Source: Methylorubrum zatmanii (GTDB taxonomy: Bacteria > Pseudomonadota > Alphaproteobacteria > Rhizobiales > Beijerinckiaceae). From it: 40,491 bases of DNA. Both the position numbers and the translations under genes were made by a program. The DNA lies in NCBI RefSeq assembly GCF_014845115.1, contig NZ_NKUI01000072.1, positions 1 through 40,491 on the forward strand. The letters run 5' to 3'. This document shows, piece after piece, positions 31,204-40,437 of this stretch (positions within the stretch are counted from its first letter, which is position 1; each line of letters starts with the position of its first letter). A model generated the notes under the pieces. That model saw only the letters and a program-made list of their open reading frames with translations. It did no database searches and was not told the DNA's origin.

Positions 31204-31745
31204 CCCGGCTCTCCTATGCCATCGTCACCATTGTTGCCGTGTCGCTTCTCGGCGTGGCCTCTATCGCTTCGTTCGCGCCGCGCCTGATCTGGAACGCCTC
31301 CGCCAGCACGCCGGTCGGCTTCTACACGATCGACGAACCCGGTCCGGTCGCCGTGACCGATCTGGTCGCGGTGGATGCTCCTGAACCACTCGCCACCTTC
31401 CTGTCCGATGGCGGCTACCTGCCGCGTGGCGTGCCGCTTCTGAAGCGCGTCGCCGCGCTCCCGGGACAGCGGGTCTGCCGGACCGGGCTCGCCATCACCG
31501 TCGACGGATTGCCGATGGGCGATGCACTCGACCGCGATCGTCGCGGTAGTCCGCTCCCGATCTGGCAGGGCTGCCGATTGGTCGCTGATGGCGAGCTGTT
31601 CCTGATGAACTGGCAGGTCCGCGACAGCCTCGACGGTCGCTATTTCGGGCCGCTTCCGGCCACCGCCGTGATCGGCCGGGCCACCCCTCTCTACACCGAC
31701 GAGGACGGCGACGGCCGCTTCGCCTGGCGCGCGCCGACGCGGTGA
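31200..31745 (+). CDS. traF: TraF-type S26 signal peptidase (pilin maturation)
   Basis: The protein has 181 residues. The N-terminal hydrophobic segment (LSYAIVTIVAVSLLGVASIA) anchors it in the inner membrane. The catalytic Ser36 is in SASTPVGFY and the catalytic Lys82 in PLLKRVAALPGQ, the S26 Ser/Lys dyad of TraF peptidases. In RP4-type systems TraF cleaves and cyclises the TrbC pilin, which fits the trbC gene at 38492. The gene is coupled to DUF2840 by a 4-base overlap. Confidence 0.93.
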   Translation: MTRLSYAIVTIVAVSLLGVASIASFAPRLIWNASASTPVGFYTIDEPGPVAVTDLVAVDAPEPLATFLSDGGYLPRGVPLLKRVAALPGQRVCRTGLAITVDGLPMGDALDRDRRGSPLPIWQGCRLVADGELFLMNWQVRDSLDGRYFGPLPATAVIGRATPLYTDEDGDGRFAWRAPTR

Positions 31746-31792
31746 CGGCGCGCCCATGACCCTTGTCCACCGCAATATGAAGGAGACGACCC

Positions 31793-32140
31793 ATGCCCGT
31801 GATCGGTCAATTCATACGCGAGAACGATGGCTTCATCGGCCACCTGACGACGCTGTCCTTGCATCAGGACATCATCATCGTCGCGGCCGAGCCGTCCGAC
31901 GCTGAGAACGCGCCGGACTACCGCGTCCATGTGCTCGACACCATGAGCAACGAGACCGGCGCGGAGATCGGCGCCGGCTGGAAGCGCACCGGCGAGAAGG
32001 CCGGCGAATACGTCTCGCTGCAACTCGACGATCCGACCTTCGCCCATCCGATCCGCGCCAACCTGTTCCAGTCGGCTGACGACAAGTCCGCCTGGGGTCT
32101 GCACTGGAATCGCCCGCCGAAGCGCGGCGAGCGGGACTGA
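31793..32140 (+). CDS. DUF736 family protein (second copy)
   Basis: ATG 31793 follows AAGGAGACGACCC. The 115-residue protein aligns with the other DUF736 of this window (MPVIGQFIRENDGFIGHLTT; GAEIGAGWKRTGEKAGEYVS; LQLDDPTFAHPIRANLFQ; WNRPPKRGERD) but is clearly diverged, so the two are different branches and not a recent duplication. It lies between traF and the transglycosylase gene, with no overlap. Role unknown. Confidence 0.92.
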   Translation: MPVIGQFIRENDGFIGHLTTLSLHQDIIIVAAEPSDAENAPDYRVHVLDTMSNETGAEIGAGWKRTGEKAGEYVSLQLDDPTFAHPIRANLFQSADDKSAWGLHWNRPPKRGERD

Positions 32141-32143
32141 ACG

Positions 32144-32905
32144 ATGCCCGCCGCGCGCCCGAAGCATGCCGTCGGAGGGAGGATCGCCCTCCGACGTGCA
32201 GCCCATCTTCTCTTTGCCGGCCTGATCCTCGCCGCGTCGGGTGCGAGCCCGGCCGACGCACAGCAGCCGCCGGTCGAGCGGCCGTCGCGCAGTGATCCCT
32301 ACGGCGCTTTCATCGCCGAGGCCGCGCAGAGGTTCGGTGTTCCAGAGGCATGGATACGAGCCGTCATGCGCGTGGAAAGCGCAGGCGATGTGCGCGCCAT
32401 CTCGTCGGCCGGCGCAATGGGCCTGATGCAGATCATGCCCGCCACCTGGGCCGAACTGCGCGTGCGCCATCGGCTCGGCGGCAATCCCTTCGACCCACGC
32501 GACAACATTCTGGCAGGCGCTGCGTATCTGCGTGAGATGCACGACCGCTACGGATCGCCCGGCTTCCTGGCGGCCTACAACGCGGGTCCCGGCCGTTACG
32601 AAGAGTATCTCGCCGGCCGCCCATTGCCGGCTGAAACGCGCGCCTATGTCGCCGCGCTTGCCCCCGTTGTCGGCGGCGGTGACCTCACCGGCCCCATCGT
32701 TGTGGCGGCCGCCGATCCGCTGGCCTGGACGCGGGCGCCGCTCTTCGTCGTGCAGTCGGCCGGCAACGGACCTGCCGCGCCGGTGCAGTCCGAAGGCGCG
32801 CCCGGTGACAGCACGGCGGCTGCACCGGCGCGCGATCAAGGCCCGGTGGCTTCGCGCACCGATGGCCTTTTCGTCGCGCGCAGTGTCTCCGGTGGCCCGC
32901 GATGA
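32144..32905 (+). CDS. Lytic transglycosylase (VirB1/TrbN-like)
   Basis: ATG 32144, four bases after the DUF736 stop. The 253-residue protein begins with a basic N-terminus, a hydrophobic LLFAGLILAASGA region and a cleavage site near ADAQQ (37-41), so it is exported. The SLT domain follows: FGVPEAWIRAVMRVESAG with catalytic Glu78, GAMGLMQIMPATWAEL, and AAYNAGPGRYEEY. It opens the peptidoglycan for the secretion/conjugation channel. The C-terminal part (about 165-253) is low in complexity, rich in Ala and Pro. Confidence 0.93.
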   Translation: MPAARPKHAVGGRIALRRAAHLLFAGLILAASGASPADAQQPPVERPSRSDPYGAFIAEAAQRFGVPEAWIRAVMRVESAGDVRAISSAGAMGLMQIMPATWAELRVRHRLGGNPFDPRDNILAGAAYLREMHDRYGSPGFLAAYNAGPGRYEEYLAGRPLPAETRAYVAALAPVVGGGDLTGPIVVAAADPLAWTRAPLFVVQSAGNGPAAPVQSEGAPGDSTAAAPARDQGPVASRTDGLFVARSVSGGPR

Positions 32906-33149
32906 TCGCGTTCGCACCCGTTCGCATTGTGGCGTGTTCTGGCGGACGATGGGCGGTCTGGAGAGGAGGAGCCGACAGCACAACCGCACGATGGCGAGAT
33001 AAAAGCCGGCGAGGTGCGGCTTGGTGCGGTCGTGTGTTTTCAGAGGCTTATGGCGCATTTGCGCGAGGTGCGCCTGATCGGCGCAGCCTGCCCATTCGCC
33101 ATTTCGCCAAGGCTTTCCGCGCATTTGCGCGATGTGCGGAGCCTCGACC
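32906..33149 (+). other. Candidate oriT region ahead of the relaxase gene
   Basis: This 244-base intergenic region holds two 20-bp near-identical direct repeats, GCGCATTTGCGCGAGGTGCG (33053-33072) and the same with T for G (GATGTGCG, 33119-33138), 66 bases apart. Each contains GCGCA-TT-TGCGC, a palindrome. A partial copy, GCGAGGTGCGG, lies at 33010-33020. Repeats next to a relaxase gene and upstream of it are typical of oriT or of autoregulation by the relaxosome. The nic site cannot be placed by eye. An open frame on each strand crosses the region but has no supporting features. Confidence 0.5.
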
Positions 33150-34886
33150 ATGAGCGGCGAGGACGATTTCCGCATCCGGCCTGGCCGCATCCGTTCGACC
33201 CGTGCGCAGCAGGCGCGGCCCTTCATTGCCCAGGCGCTCGCCGCCGCACAGCGGGCCGGTGGACGCGTCTCGCGCTCCGGCCAGATCAGCAAGGGCAATC
33301 GCTCGCGGTTTGGACGCGGACAGCGCGCGACCGTGCAGGCCAATCGGCTGCTCACGAGCCGATCGCGCAACACAGTCATCAAGACACGCGTCGTCCGTCA
33401 TAGCGCGCGGGCCGCGCCGCTCTCTGCACACCTCAGCTATCTCCGCCGCGAGGGCGTCACCAGGGATGGAGAGAAGGCGCACCTGTTCGGCTCCGCATCC
33501 GAGGACGCCGATCCGAAGGCCTTCGCCGAGCGCACCCAGGACGATCGGCATCACTTCCGGTTCATCGTCTCACCCGAGGACGCGACCGAGATGAGCGACC
33601 TGAAGACCTTCGCGCGCGAGCTGATGGGTCAGATGGAGAAGGACCTCGGCACCAAGCTCGACTGGGTCGGCGTCGATCACTGGAACACCGACAATCCCCA
33701 CGTCCACATCATTCTGCGTGGGCGCACTGATGACGGCCAGGACCTCGTCATCTCCCGCGACTATATCAAGGAAGGCATGCGCGCCCGCGCGCAGGATCTC
33801 GTCACGCAAGAGCTGGGGCCGCGCACGGAGCACGAGATCCGCCGCAACCTCGAACGGCAGGTCGAGGCGGAACGCTGGACCAATCTCGACCGGCAGCTTG
33901 CCCGCGACAGCTATCGCACGGGCGTGGCCGATCTCGCCCCGCATCCCGATCGCCAGCCCGACGAATTCCACGCGATGAAGGTCGGGCGGCTGCGCAAGCT
34001 GGAAACACTCGGCCTTGCCGATCCGGTCGGCCCCGGTCAGTGGATCGTATCGCAGAGCGCCGAGAAGACGCTGCGCGCGCTTGGCGAGCGCGGCGACATC
34101 ATCAAGCGCATCCACCGCGGCCTGACCGAACGCGGCATCGAGCGCGGCGCCGCGAGCTACGTGCTCGCCGGCGAGAGCCTCGACGATCCGGTCATCGGCC
34201 GGCTGGTCGATCGTGGCCTCGATGACGAGCTGAAGGGCACGGCCTATGCCGTGGTCGACGGCACCGACGGGCGCACCCACCACATCAAGCTCGCCGATCT
34301 TGACGCCGCCGGGGACAGTGCGCCGGGTTCGATCGTCGAGCTGCGCAAGTTCGACGACGCGCAGGGCCGCCGGCGTGTTGCGCTCGCCGTTCGCTCGGAT
34401 CTCGATATCGAGCGACAGGTCCATGCGACGGGCGCCACCTGGCTCGACCGGCAGGCCATCGCCCGCGAGCCGGTAGCGCTCGGCGGCGGCGGCTTCGGCG
34501 CGGAGGTGCGTCAGGCGATGGACCGGCGCGCCGACCATCTCATCGCCCAGGGGCTCGCCGAGCGGCAGACGCGCGGCGTCAGCTTCTCGCCGGGGCTGAT
34601 CGAAACCTTGCGCCAGCGCGAGGTCGAAGCGCTCGGAGAAAAGCTCGCGGCCGAGACCGGCCGGCCATTCACCAAGGCCGGAACGGGCGAGTATGTGACC
34701 GGGACCTATCGGCAGCGCTTCGCGCTCGCCTCCGGCCGCTTCGCCATGATCGACGACGGTCTCGGCTTCCAACTCGTGCCCTGGTCGCCCTCTCTCGAAC
34801 GTCACCTTGGTCAGCACGTCTCCGGTGTCTCGCGCGGCGGCGGCGTCGACTGGAGCTTCGGCCGCAATCGCGGTCTCGGCATGTAG
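33150..34886 (+). CDS. rlxS: RlxS-type relaxase (VirD2-like, DUF3363)
   Basis: ATG 33150 follows CGGAGCCTCGACC; an upstream start at 33132 lies in the repeat region. The 578-residue protein has the relaxase core: Tyr97 in LSAHLSYLRREG (candidate transesterification residue), HHFRFIVSPED, and the HxH metal site at His184/His186 (DHWNTDNPHVHIILRG). The C-terminal two-thirds corresponds to DUF3363. It nicks oriT and pilots the strand into the recipient. It lies directly after the repeat-rich region and before traG, which is the usual relaxosome/coupling order. Confidence 0.93.
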   Translation: MSGEDDFRIRPGRIRSTRAQQARPFIAQALAAAQRAGGRVSRSGQISKGNRSRFGRGQRATVQANRLLTSRSRNTVIKTRVVRHSARAAPLSAHLSYLRREGVTRDGEKAHLFGSASEDADPKAFAERTQDDRHHFRFIVSPEDATEMSDLKTFARELMGQMEKDLGTKLDWVGVDHWNTDNPHVHIILRGRTDDGQDLVISRDYIKEGMRARAQDLVTQELGPRTEHEIRRNLERQVEAERWTNLDRQLARDSYRTGVADLAPHPDRQPDEFHAMKVGRLRKLETLGLADPVGPGQWIVSQSAEKTLRALGERGDIIKRIHRGLTERGIERGAASYVLAGESLDDPVIGRLVDRGLDDELKGTAYAVVDGTDGRTHHIKLADLDAAGDSAPGSIVELRKFDDAQGRRRVALAVRSDLDIERQVHATGATWLDRQAIAREPVALGGGGFGAEVRQAMDRRADHLIAQGLAERQTRGVSFSPGLIETLRQREVEALGEKLAAETGRPFTKAGTGEYVTGTYRQRFALASGRFAMIDDGLGFQLVPWSPSLERHLGQHVSGVSRGGGVDWSFGRNRGLGM

Positions 34887-34912
34887 CCCAACCAAGAAAG
34901 GAGTGCCCCGCC

Positions 34913-36898
34913 ATGTCAGCGACGAAAATCCTCTGGGGTCAGATCCTCACCGTCTTCCTGATCGTGTTGATGACGACCTGGGGTGCGACACAATGGACGG
35001 CCTATCGTCTCGGTTTCCAGCCTCAGCTCGGACTGCCCTGGTTCGAACTGGCGGGCTGGCCGATCTACTATCCGCCCGCCTTCTTCTGGTGGTGGTATTT
35101 CTACGACGCCTATGCGCCGCCGATCTTCGTCGAGGGCGCATATATCGCCGCGTCGGGTGGCTTCATCTCCATCGCGGTTGCGATCGGCATGTCGGTGTGG
35201 CGGGCACGCGAAGCGAAGAACGTCGAGACCTATGGCTCGGCCCGCTGGGCGCGGCCGGAAGAGGTGAAAGCCGCGGGCCTGCTCGGTCCGGATGGCGTCG
35301 TGCTCGGCAAACACGAGCGCGACTATCTTCGACATGACGGCCCCGAGCATGTGCTGTGCTTCGCGCCGACGCGTTCCGGCAAGGGCGTGGGCTTGGTGGT
35401 GCCCTCGCTCTTGACCTGGCCGGGCTCGGCGATCGTCCATGACATCAAGGGCGAGAACTGGACTCTGACCGCCGGCTACCGCGCCCGCCACGGCCGCGTG
35501 CTGCTGTTCGATCCGACGAACGCGAAGTCGGCCGCCTACAATCCGTTGCTCGAGGTACGACGCGGCGAGTGGGAAGTGCGCGACGTGCAGAACATCGCCG
35601 ACATCCTTGTCGACCCGGAAGGCTCGCTCGAGAAACGGAACCACTGGGAGAAGACGTCGCACGCGCTCTTGGTCGGCGCGATCCTCCACGTCCTCTACGC
35701 CGAGGCCGATAAAACCCTGGCCGGCGTTGCCGCCTTCCTCTCCGATCCCAAGCGCCCGATTGAGTCAACCCTCGCGGCGATGATGAAAACCGCCCATCTC
35801 GGCGAAACCGGCCCGCATCCCGTCATCGCCAGCGCGGCGCGCGAGCTGCTCAACAAATCCGACAACGAGCGGTCCGGCGTGCTGTCGACCGCGATGTCGT
35901 TTCTTGGTCTGTATCGCGATCCCATCGTGGCCGAGGTCACCCGCCGCTGCGACTGGCGCATCACCGACATGGTCGGCGGCAAGCATCCGACCACGCTCTA
36001 CCTCGTGGTCCCGCCCTCCGACATCAACCGGACCAAGCCGCTGATCCGCCTGATCCTCAATCAAGTCGGCCGGCGGTTGACCGAGGACCTGCAGGCGAAG
36101 GGCAACCGTCATCGGCTGCTGCTCATGCTCGACGAGTTTCCCGCGCTCGGTCGTCTCGACTTCTTCGAGAGCGCCTTGGCGTTCATGGCGGGGTACGGCC
36201 TGAAAGCATTCCTTATCGCCCAGTCGCTGAACCAGATCGAGAAAGCCTATGGCCCGAACAACTCGATCCTCGACAACTGCCATGTCCGCGTGAGCTTCGC
36301 GACCAATGACGAGCGGACCGCCAAGCGCGTTTCGGACGCGCTCGGCACCGCCACCGAGATGAAGGCGATGAAGAACTATGCCGGCCACCGGCTGTCGCCT
36401 TGGCTCGGCCACATGATGGTGTCGCGCTCGGAGACCGCAAGGCAACTGCTCACGCCGGGCGAGATCATGCAGCTCCCGCCATCCGACGAGATCGTCATGG
36501 TCGCCGGCATCCCGCCGATCCGCGCCAAGAAGGCCCGCTATTACGAGGATCGGAGGTTTCAGGAGCGCATCCTCACGCCGCCCACACTTACCAAGCCGAC
36601 GAGCGCGAGGACTGACGACTGGAGCGCGCTCGCCATACCGGCTCGCCCGGTGCTCAGCATGCCCGTTGCGGGCGATCCCCTGACCGACGATGATCCGACG
36701 GATTCCGAGCGCCGGCATCAACCCGAACTGAGCCGCACCAAGACCGTCGAGCGCAAAGCGGCGATCGAAAACGAGTTCGAGATCGATCCCCGTGATGACG
36801 TCGATGAGGATGCCGCCCGCCTCAGCCGCATGACGCAAACCATGCGCCAGGTCGCTCGACAGGCGTCGCTCGATCCGGGCGACGGCATCGAACTGTAG
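34913..36898 (+). CDS. traG: TraG/VirD4 type IV coupling protein
   Basis: The ATG has AAAGGAG 11 bases upstream. The 661-residue protein has two N-terminal membrane segments (ILTVFLIVLMTTWGATQW and about 76-96), Walker A APTRSGKG at 151-158 and Walker B LLMLDEFPALG near 401-411, followed by AFMAGYGLKAFLIAQSLNQI. It is the ATPase that links the relaxosome to the mating channel. It ends 9 bases before the RHH-type gene. The acidic C-terminal tail is normal for this group. Confidence 0.95.
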   Translation: MSATKILWGQILTVFLIVLMTTWGATQWTAYRLGFQPQLGLPWFELAGWPIYYPPAFFWWWYFYDAYAPPIFVEGAYIAASGGFISIAVAIGMSVWRAREAKNVETYGSARWARPEEVKAAGLLGPDGVVLGKHERDYLRHDGPEHVLCFAPTRSGKGVGLVVPSLLTWPGSAIVHDIKGENWTLTAGYRARHGRVLLFDPTNAKSAAYNPLLEVRRGEWEVRDVQNIADILVDPEGSLEKRNHWEKTSHALLVGAILHVLYAEADKTLAGVAAFLSDPKRPIESTLAAMMKTAHLGETGPHPVIASAARELLNKSDNERSGVLSTAMSFLGLYRDPIVAEVTRRCDWRITDMVGGKHPTTLYLVVPPSDINRTKPLIRLILNQVGRRLTEDLQAKGNRHRLLLMLDEFPALGRLDFFESALAFMAGYGLKAFLIAQSLNQIEKAYGPNNSILDNCHVRVSFATNDERTAKRVSDALGTATEMKAMKNYAGHRLSPWLGHMMVSRSETARQLLTPGEIMQLPPSDEIVMVAGIPPIRAKKARYYEDRRFQERILTPPTLTKPTSARTDDWSALAIPARPVLSMPVAGDPLTDDDPTDSERRHQPELSRTKTVERKAAIENEFEIDPRDDVDEDAARLSRMTQTMRQVARQASLDPGDGIEL

Positions 36899-36907
36899 GA
36901 GGCGCCG

Positions 36908-37342
36908 GTGAGCAAGCCTGCGAAGAAGCAACGCCTCTCCGTCTATCTCGACCCGGACGTTATGAAGGCGCTCGCGGCCCATGCGGCCCGGCGAGACCTC
37001 TCCCTGTCGCTCGTTGCCGAGGCCGGCATCGCATCGTTCCTTTCGCCAGACGCGGCAGAACGACAGGAAGCGGCGACGACGAAGCGGCTCGATCAGCTCG
37101 ACCGGCGCATGGCGCGCATGGAGCGCGATCTCGGCATATCGGTCGAGACGCTCGCCGTCTTCATTCGCTTCTGGCTGACGTCCAATCCGCCGCTGCCGGA
37201 GCCGGCACAGGTGGCGGCGCGCGCCAAGGCGGCGGAGCGCTACGAAGCCTTTGTGACCGCACTCGGACGACGACTCGCGCAGGGACCGAAGCTCAGGCAG
37301 GAAATTTCGGAAGACGTCCCGCCCACGCGCGACGCGGAATAA
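36908..37342 (+). CDS. CopG/ribbon-helix-helix transfer-region regulator
   Basis: The gene begins at GTG 36908, 9 bases after traG, with AGGAGGC upstream. The 144-residue protein has an RHH domain at residues 8-45 (RLSVYLDPDVMKALAAHAAR then RDLSLSLVAEAGIASFL), a helical linker (TTKRLDQLDRRMARMERDLG) and a helical C-terminus. CopG-type proteins of this position are usual between traG and trbB in this group and may regulate the trb operon or join the relaxosome. Confidence 0.9.
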   Translation: MSKPAKKQRLSVYLDPDVMKALAAHAARRDLSLSLVAEAGIASFLSPDAAERQEAATTKRLDQLDRRMARMERDLGISVETLAVFIRFWLTSNPPLPEPAQVAARAKAAERYEAFVTALGRRLAQGPKLRQEISEDVPPTRDAE

Positions 37343-37511
37343 TCACTGATCTACGCATCGCAAGTATTCGTGCGTTCCGCCGTTTCCCTGTCTTTGTACG
37401 CCACAGTACGACGGCCACATGATTGCTGTTGTCAGGCCATGATTTCTGCCTCTTCTACTCATCCCCGATCCAGGGCCGCGCATCGCGGACCCGCAAAAGA
37501 ACGGGGACGAC

Positions 37512-38495
37512 GTGGCGGCAACTCACCAGAAATCGGAGGCGATCCTTCGCGGTGCGCGGATGCTGCGCACGGCCCTCGGGTCCGCGATCGCCACCTTTCT
37601 GGAAGATCCCGCGATCGTCGAGGTGATGCTCAATCCCGATGGGCGGCTCTGGGTCGACCGGCTTTCGGAGGGTCTTTCCGACACCGGTGAACGACTGTCG
37701 CCAGCCGATGGCGAGCGGATCATCCGCCTGGTCGCTCACCACGTCGGGGCAGAAGTTCATCCAGGCGCTCCGCGTGTCTCCGCCGAATTGCCCCAGACGG
37801 GGGAGCGGTTCGAGGGGCTGTTGCCGCCGGTCGTGTCCGCCCCGGCCTTCGCCATCCGCAAACCGGCCGTCGCGGTCTTCACCTTGGACGACTACGTCGC
37901 CGCCGGAATCATGCAGGCGGGCCAGGCCGAGGCCCTGCGCATCGCGGTCGGCGAGCGTCGCAATATTCTCGTCGCGGGCGGCACTTCGACGGGCAAGACC
38001 ACGCTCACCAACGCGTTGCTCGCCGAGGTCTCGAAGACATCGGATCGCGTCGTCCTGATCGAGGACACGCGCGAGTTGCAATGCGCCGCGCCCAACCTCG
38101 TGGCCATGCGGACCAAGGACGGCGTCGCCTCGCTCTCCGATCTTGTTCGGTCCTCGCTGCGCCTACGCCCCGACCGCATTCCGATCGGCGAAGTCCGTGG
38201 CTCCGAGGCGCTCGACCTCCTGAAGGCGTGGGGCACCGGCCATCCCGGCGGCGTGGGGACCATCCACGCCGGCACCGCGATCGGCGCGCTGCGCCGCATG
38301 GAGCAGCTCATCCAGGAAGCCGTCGTCACTGTCCCGCGCGCGCTGATCGCCGAAACGATCGATCTGGTCGCCGTGCTCTCCGGCCGCGGCTCTTCGCGCC
38401 GCCTCGCCGAACTCGCCCGCATCGAGGGCCTCGGCCCCGACGGCGACTACCGCGTCACCCCCGCAAGCCAGCCCCTCACAGGAGACCCGTCATGA
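37512..38495 (+). CDS. trbB: TrbB conjugal transfer ATPase (VirB11 family)
   Basis: GTG 37512 begins a 327-residue protein. Walker [12 protein letters not shown] is near 154-164; [11 protein letters not shown] is near 182-192 (Asp/Glu boxes); [20 protein letters not shown] (Walker B) and [17 protein letters not shown] (His box) follow. It is a hexameric cytoplasmic ATPase that powers assembly of the mating channel. The next gene, trbC, begins 4 bases inside its end. The 169 bases upstream have no other gene and probably hold the trb promoter. Confidence 0.95.
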   Translation: MAATHQKSEAILRGARMLRTALGSAIATFLEDPAIVEVMLNPDGRLWVDRLSEGLSDTGERLSPADGERIIRLVAHHVGAEVHPGAPRVSAELPQTGERFEGLLPPVVSAPAFAIRKPAVAVFTLDDYVAAGIMQAGQAEALRIAVGERRNILVAGGTSTGKTTLTNALLAEVSKTSDRVVLIEDTRELQCAAPNLVAMRTKDGVASLSDLVRSSLRLRPDRIPIGEVRGSEALDLLKAWGTGHPGGVGTIHAGTAIGALRRMEQLIQEAVVTVPRALIAETIDLVAVLSGRGSSRRLAELARIEGLGPDGDYRVTPASQPLTGDPS

Positions 38496-38824
38496 TCAAG
38501 CATACGTTGCGCATTCGCCGCCACATCGCCGCGGCGGTGCCCGTCAGCTTCGTCACGCTCGCGCTCGCACCGGCCGCCCATGCGTCCGGTTCGTCGATGC
38601 CCTGGGAAGCGCCGCTTCAGTCAATCCTCGAATCGATCGAGGGGCCGGTCGCCAAGATCATCGCCGTGATGATCATCATCATCACCGGCCTGACGCTCGC
38701 CTTCGGCGATACGTCGGGCGGCGCACGGCGCCTGATCCAGATCGTGTTCGGCCTGTCGATCGCCTTCGCCGCGTCGAGCTTCTTCCTGTCGTTCTTCTCG
38801 TTCGGTGGCGGCGCGCTCGTCTGA
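38492..38824 (+). CDS. trbC: TrbC pilin precursor (VirB2 family)
   Basis: This 110-residue protein overlaps trbB by 4 bases. It has a long basic signal peptide (HTLRIRRHIAAAVPVSFVTL, then ALAPAAHA with a likely cut after AHA), followed by a polar start (SGSSMPWEAPL) and two hydrophobic segments, LESIEGPVAKIIAVMIIIIT and RLIQIVFGLSIAFAASSFFL. This fits TrbC, the cyclic pilin matured by TraF. It shares one base with trbD. Confidence 0.93.
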   Translation: MIKHTLRIRRHIAAAVPVSFVTLALAPAAHASGSSMPWEAPLQSILESIEGPVAKIIAVMIIIITGLTLAFGDTSGGARRLIQIVFGLSIAFAASSFFLSFFSFGGGALV

Positions 38825-39105
38825 TGGCCGAGGGCGTGGATCATACCGGCGAGGTGCCGGGCTTCTCCGTCCCGGTCCACCGGGCGCTGACCGAGCACAT
38901 CCTGCTCGGCGGCGCGCCGCGCTCGATCGCCATTCTCAACGGCACTCTGGCCGCCGCGATCGGCCTCGGCCTTCGCCTTTGGCTGGTCGGCCTGGGACTT
39001 TGGGCCGTGGGCCATTTCGCCGCCGTCTGGGCGGCCAAACGCGATCCGCAGTTCGTCGACGTCGTGCGCAAGCATCTGCGCATTCCCGGCCACCTGTCGG
39101 TCTGA
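38824..39105 (+). CDS. trbD: TrbD (VirB3 family) inner-membrane protein
   Basis: The start overlaps the trbC stop (TGATG). The 93-residue protein has the VirB3/TrbD form: PGFSVPVHRALTEHILLGGA, then a hydrophobic hairpin ILNGTLAAAIGLGLRLWLVG and LGLWAVGHFAAVWAA, and the conserved KRDPQFVDVVRKHLRIPGHL. It helps TrbE assembly at the inner membrane. trbE starts 12 bases downstream. Confidence 0.94.
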   Translation: MAEGVDHTGEVPGFSVPVHRALTEHILLGGAPRSIAILNGTLAAAIGLGLRLWLVGLGLWAVGHFAAVWAAKRDPQFVDVVRKHLRIPGHLSV

Positions 39106-39116
39106 GGAGCGCCGCG

Positions 39117-40424
39117 ATGATGAACCTCGCCGAATACCGCAACCGCAACACCCGGCTCGCCGACTATCTCCCATGGGTCGCGCTGGTCGGCGAAGGCGTC
39201 GTCCTCAACAAGGATGGCAGCTTGCAGCGTACCGCGCGCTTCCGCGGCCCCGACCTCGACAGCGCCGTGCCCGCCGAGCTGGTCGCCGTCGCCGGTCGGT
39301 TGAACAACGCCTTCCGGCGTCTCGGTTCCGGCTGGGCGATCTTCGTCGAGGCGCAGCGCCACGACGCCGCGACCTATCCGGCCAGCACATTCGCCGATAG
39401 CGCCTCCGCGCTGGTCGATGCCGAACGAAAGGCGGACTTCGAAGAGGCCGGCGCCCATTTCGAGTCGAGCTACTTCCTCACCTTGCTGTACCTGCCGCCG
39501 GCCGAGGACGCCGCCCGCGCCGAGACCTGGCTCTACGAGGGCCGCGATCACACGGGCGTCGACGCCCACGAGGTTCTGCGGGGCTTCATCGATCGCACCG
39601 ACCGCATCCTCAACCTCATCGACGCCTTCATGCCCGACTGCGCCTGGCTCGATGACCCCGAGACGCTGACCTATCTCCATTCGACCATCTCGACGAAACG
39701 GCATCGGGTCCGTGTTCCCGAGACGCCAATGTATCTCGACGCGCTGCTCGCAGATCAGCCGCTCACCGGCGGACTCGAACCACGCCTGGGCGACACGAAC
39801 CTGCGCATCCTCACCATCGTCGGTTTCCCGTCCGCGACGACGCCCGGCATCCTCGACGAGCTGAACCGCCTCGCCTTTCCCTATCGCTGGTCGACGCGGG
39901 CCATCCTGCTCGATAAGACCGACGCCACCAAGCTGCTGACCAAGATCCGGCGGCAATGGTTCGCCAAGCGCAAGTCCATCGCCGCCATCCTGAAGGAGAT
40001 CATGACCAACGAGGCCTCGGCGCTCGTTGACACCGATGCGGCCAACAAGGCGGCCGACGCCGACATGGCGTTGCAGGAGCTGGGCGCCGACTATGCCGGC
40101 CAGGCCTATGTGACCGCCACGATCACGGTCTGGGATGACGATCCGCGCATCGCCGCCGAGAAGCTCCGGCTGGTCGAGAAGGTCATTCAGGGCCGTGACT
40201 TCACGGCGATGGCCGAGACCATCAATGCCGTGGACGCCTGGCTGGGCTCACTGCCCGGCCACGTCTACGCCAATGTCCGCCAGCCACCCATCAGCACATT
40301 GAATCTCGCTCACATGATCCCGCTGTCGGCGGTGTGGGCGGGACCGGAACGGGACGAGCACTTCGATGCACCCCCACTGCTTTACGGCAGAACGGAGGGC
40401 TCGACGAGCTATGCAGGATTTTAG
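39117..40424 (+). pseudogene. trbE: Truncated TrbE (VirB4 family), N-terminal half only
   Basis: ATG 39117 (then a second ATG at 39120) follows GAGGAGCGCCGCG. The 435-residue product has the whole N-terminal CagE/TrbE/VirB4 domain: NLAEYRNRNTRLADYLPWVA, then FLTLLYLPPAEDAARAETWL, IRRQWFAKRKSIAAILKEIM and ISTLNLAHMIPLSAVW. After PPLLYGRTEGST the TrbE sequence ends, and five other residues lead to a stop at 40424. The Walker A and B motifs, which lie beyond this point in full TrbE (about 810-820 residues), are missing. The truncation is at about 40403, probably by an inserted element that continues past the window. The half protein cannot be an active ATPase. Confidence 0.9.
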
Positions 40425-40437
40425 GTGACGGAGGCGG

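Noticed and set aside
31691-33382. 563-codon minus-strand frame spanning the transglycosylase gene and candidate oriT
   Set aside because: It crosses two genes with strong family motifs on the plus strand; the repeated peptide HIAQMR/HLAQMR in it is only the translation of the DNA repeats.
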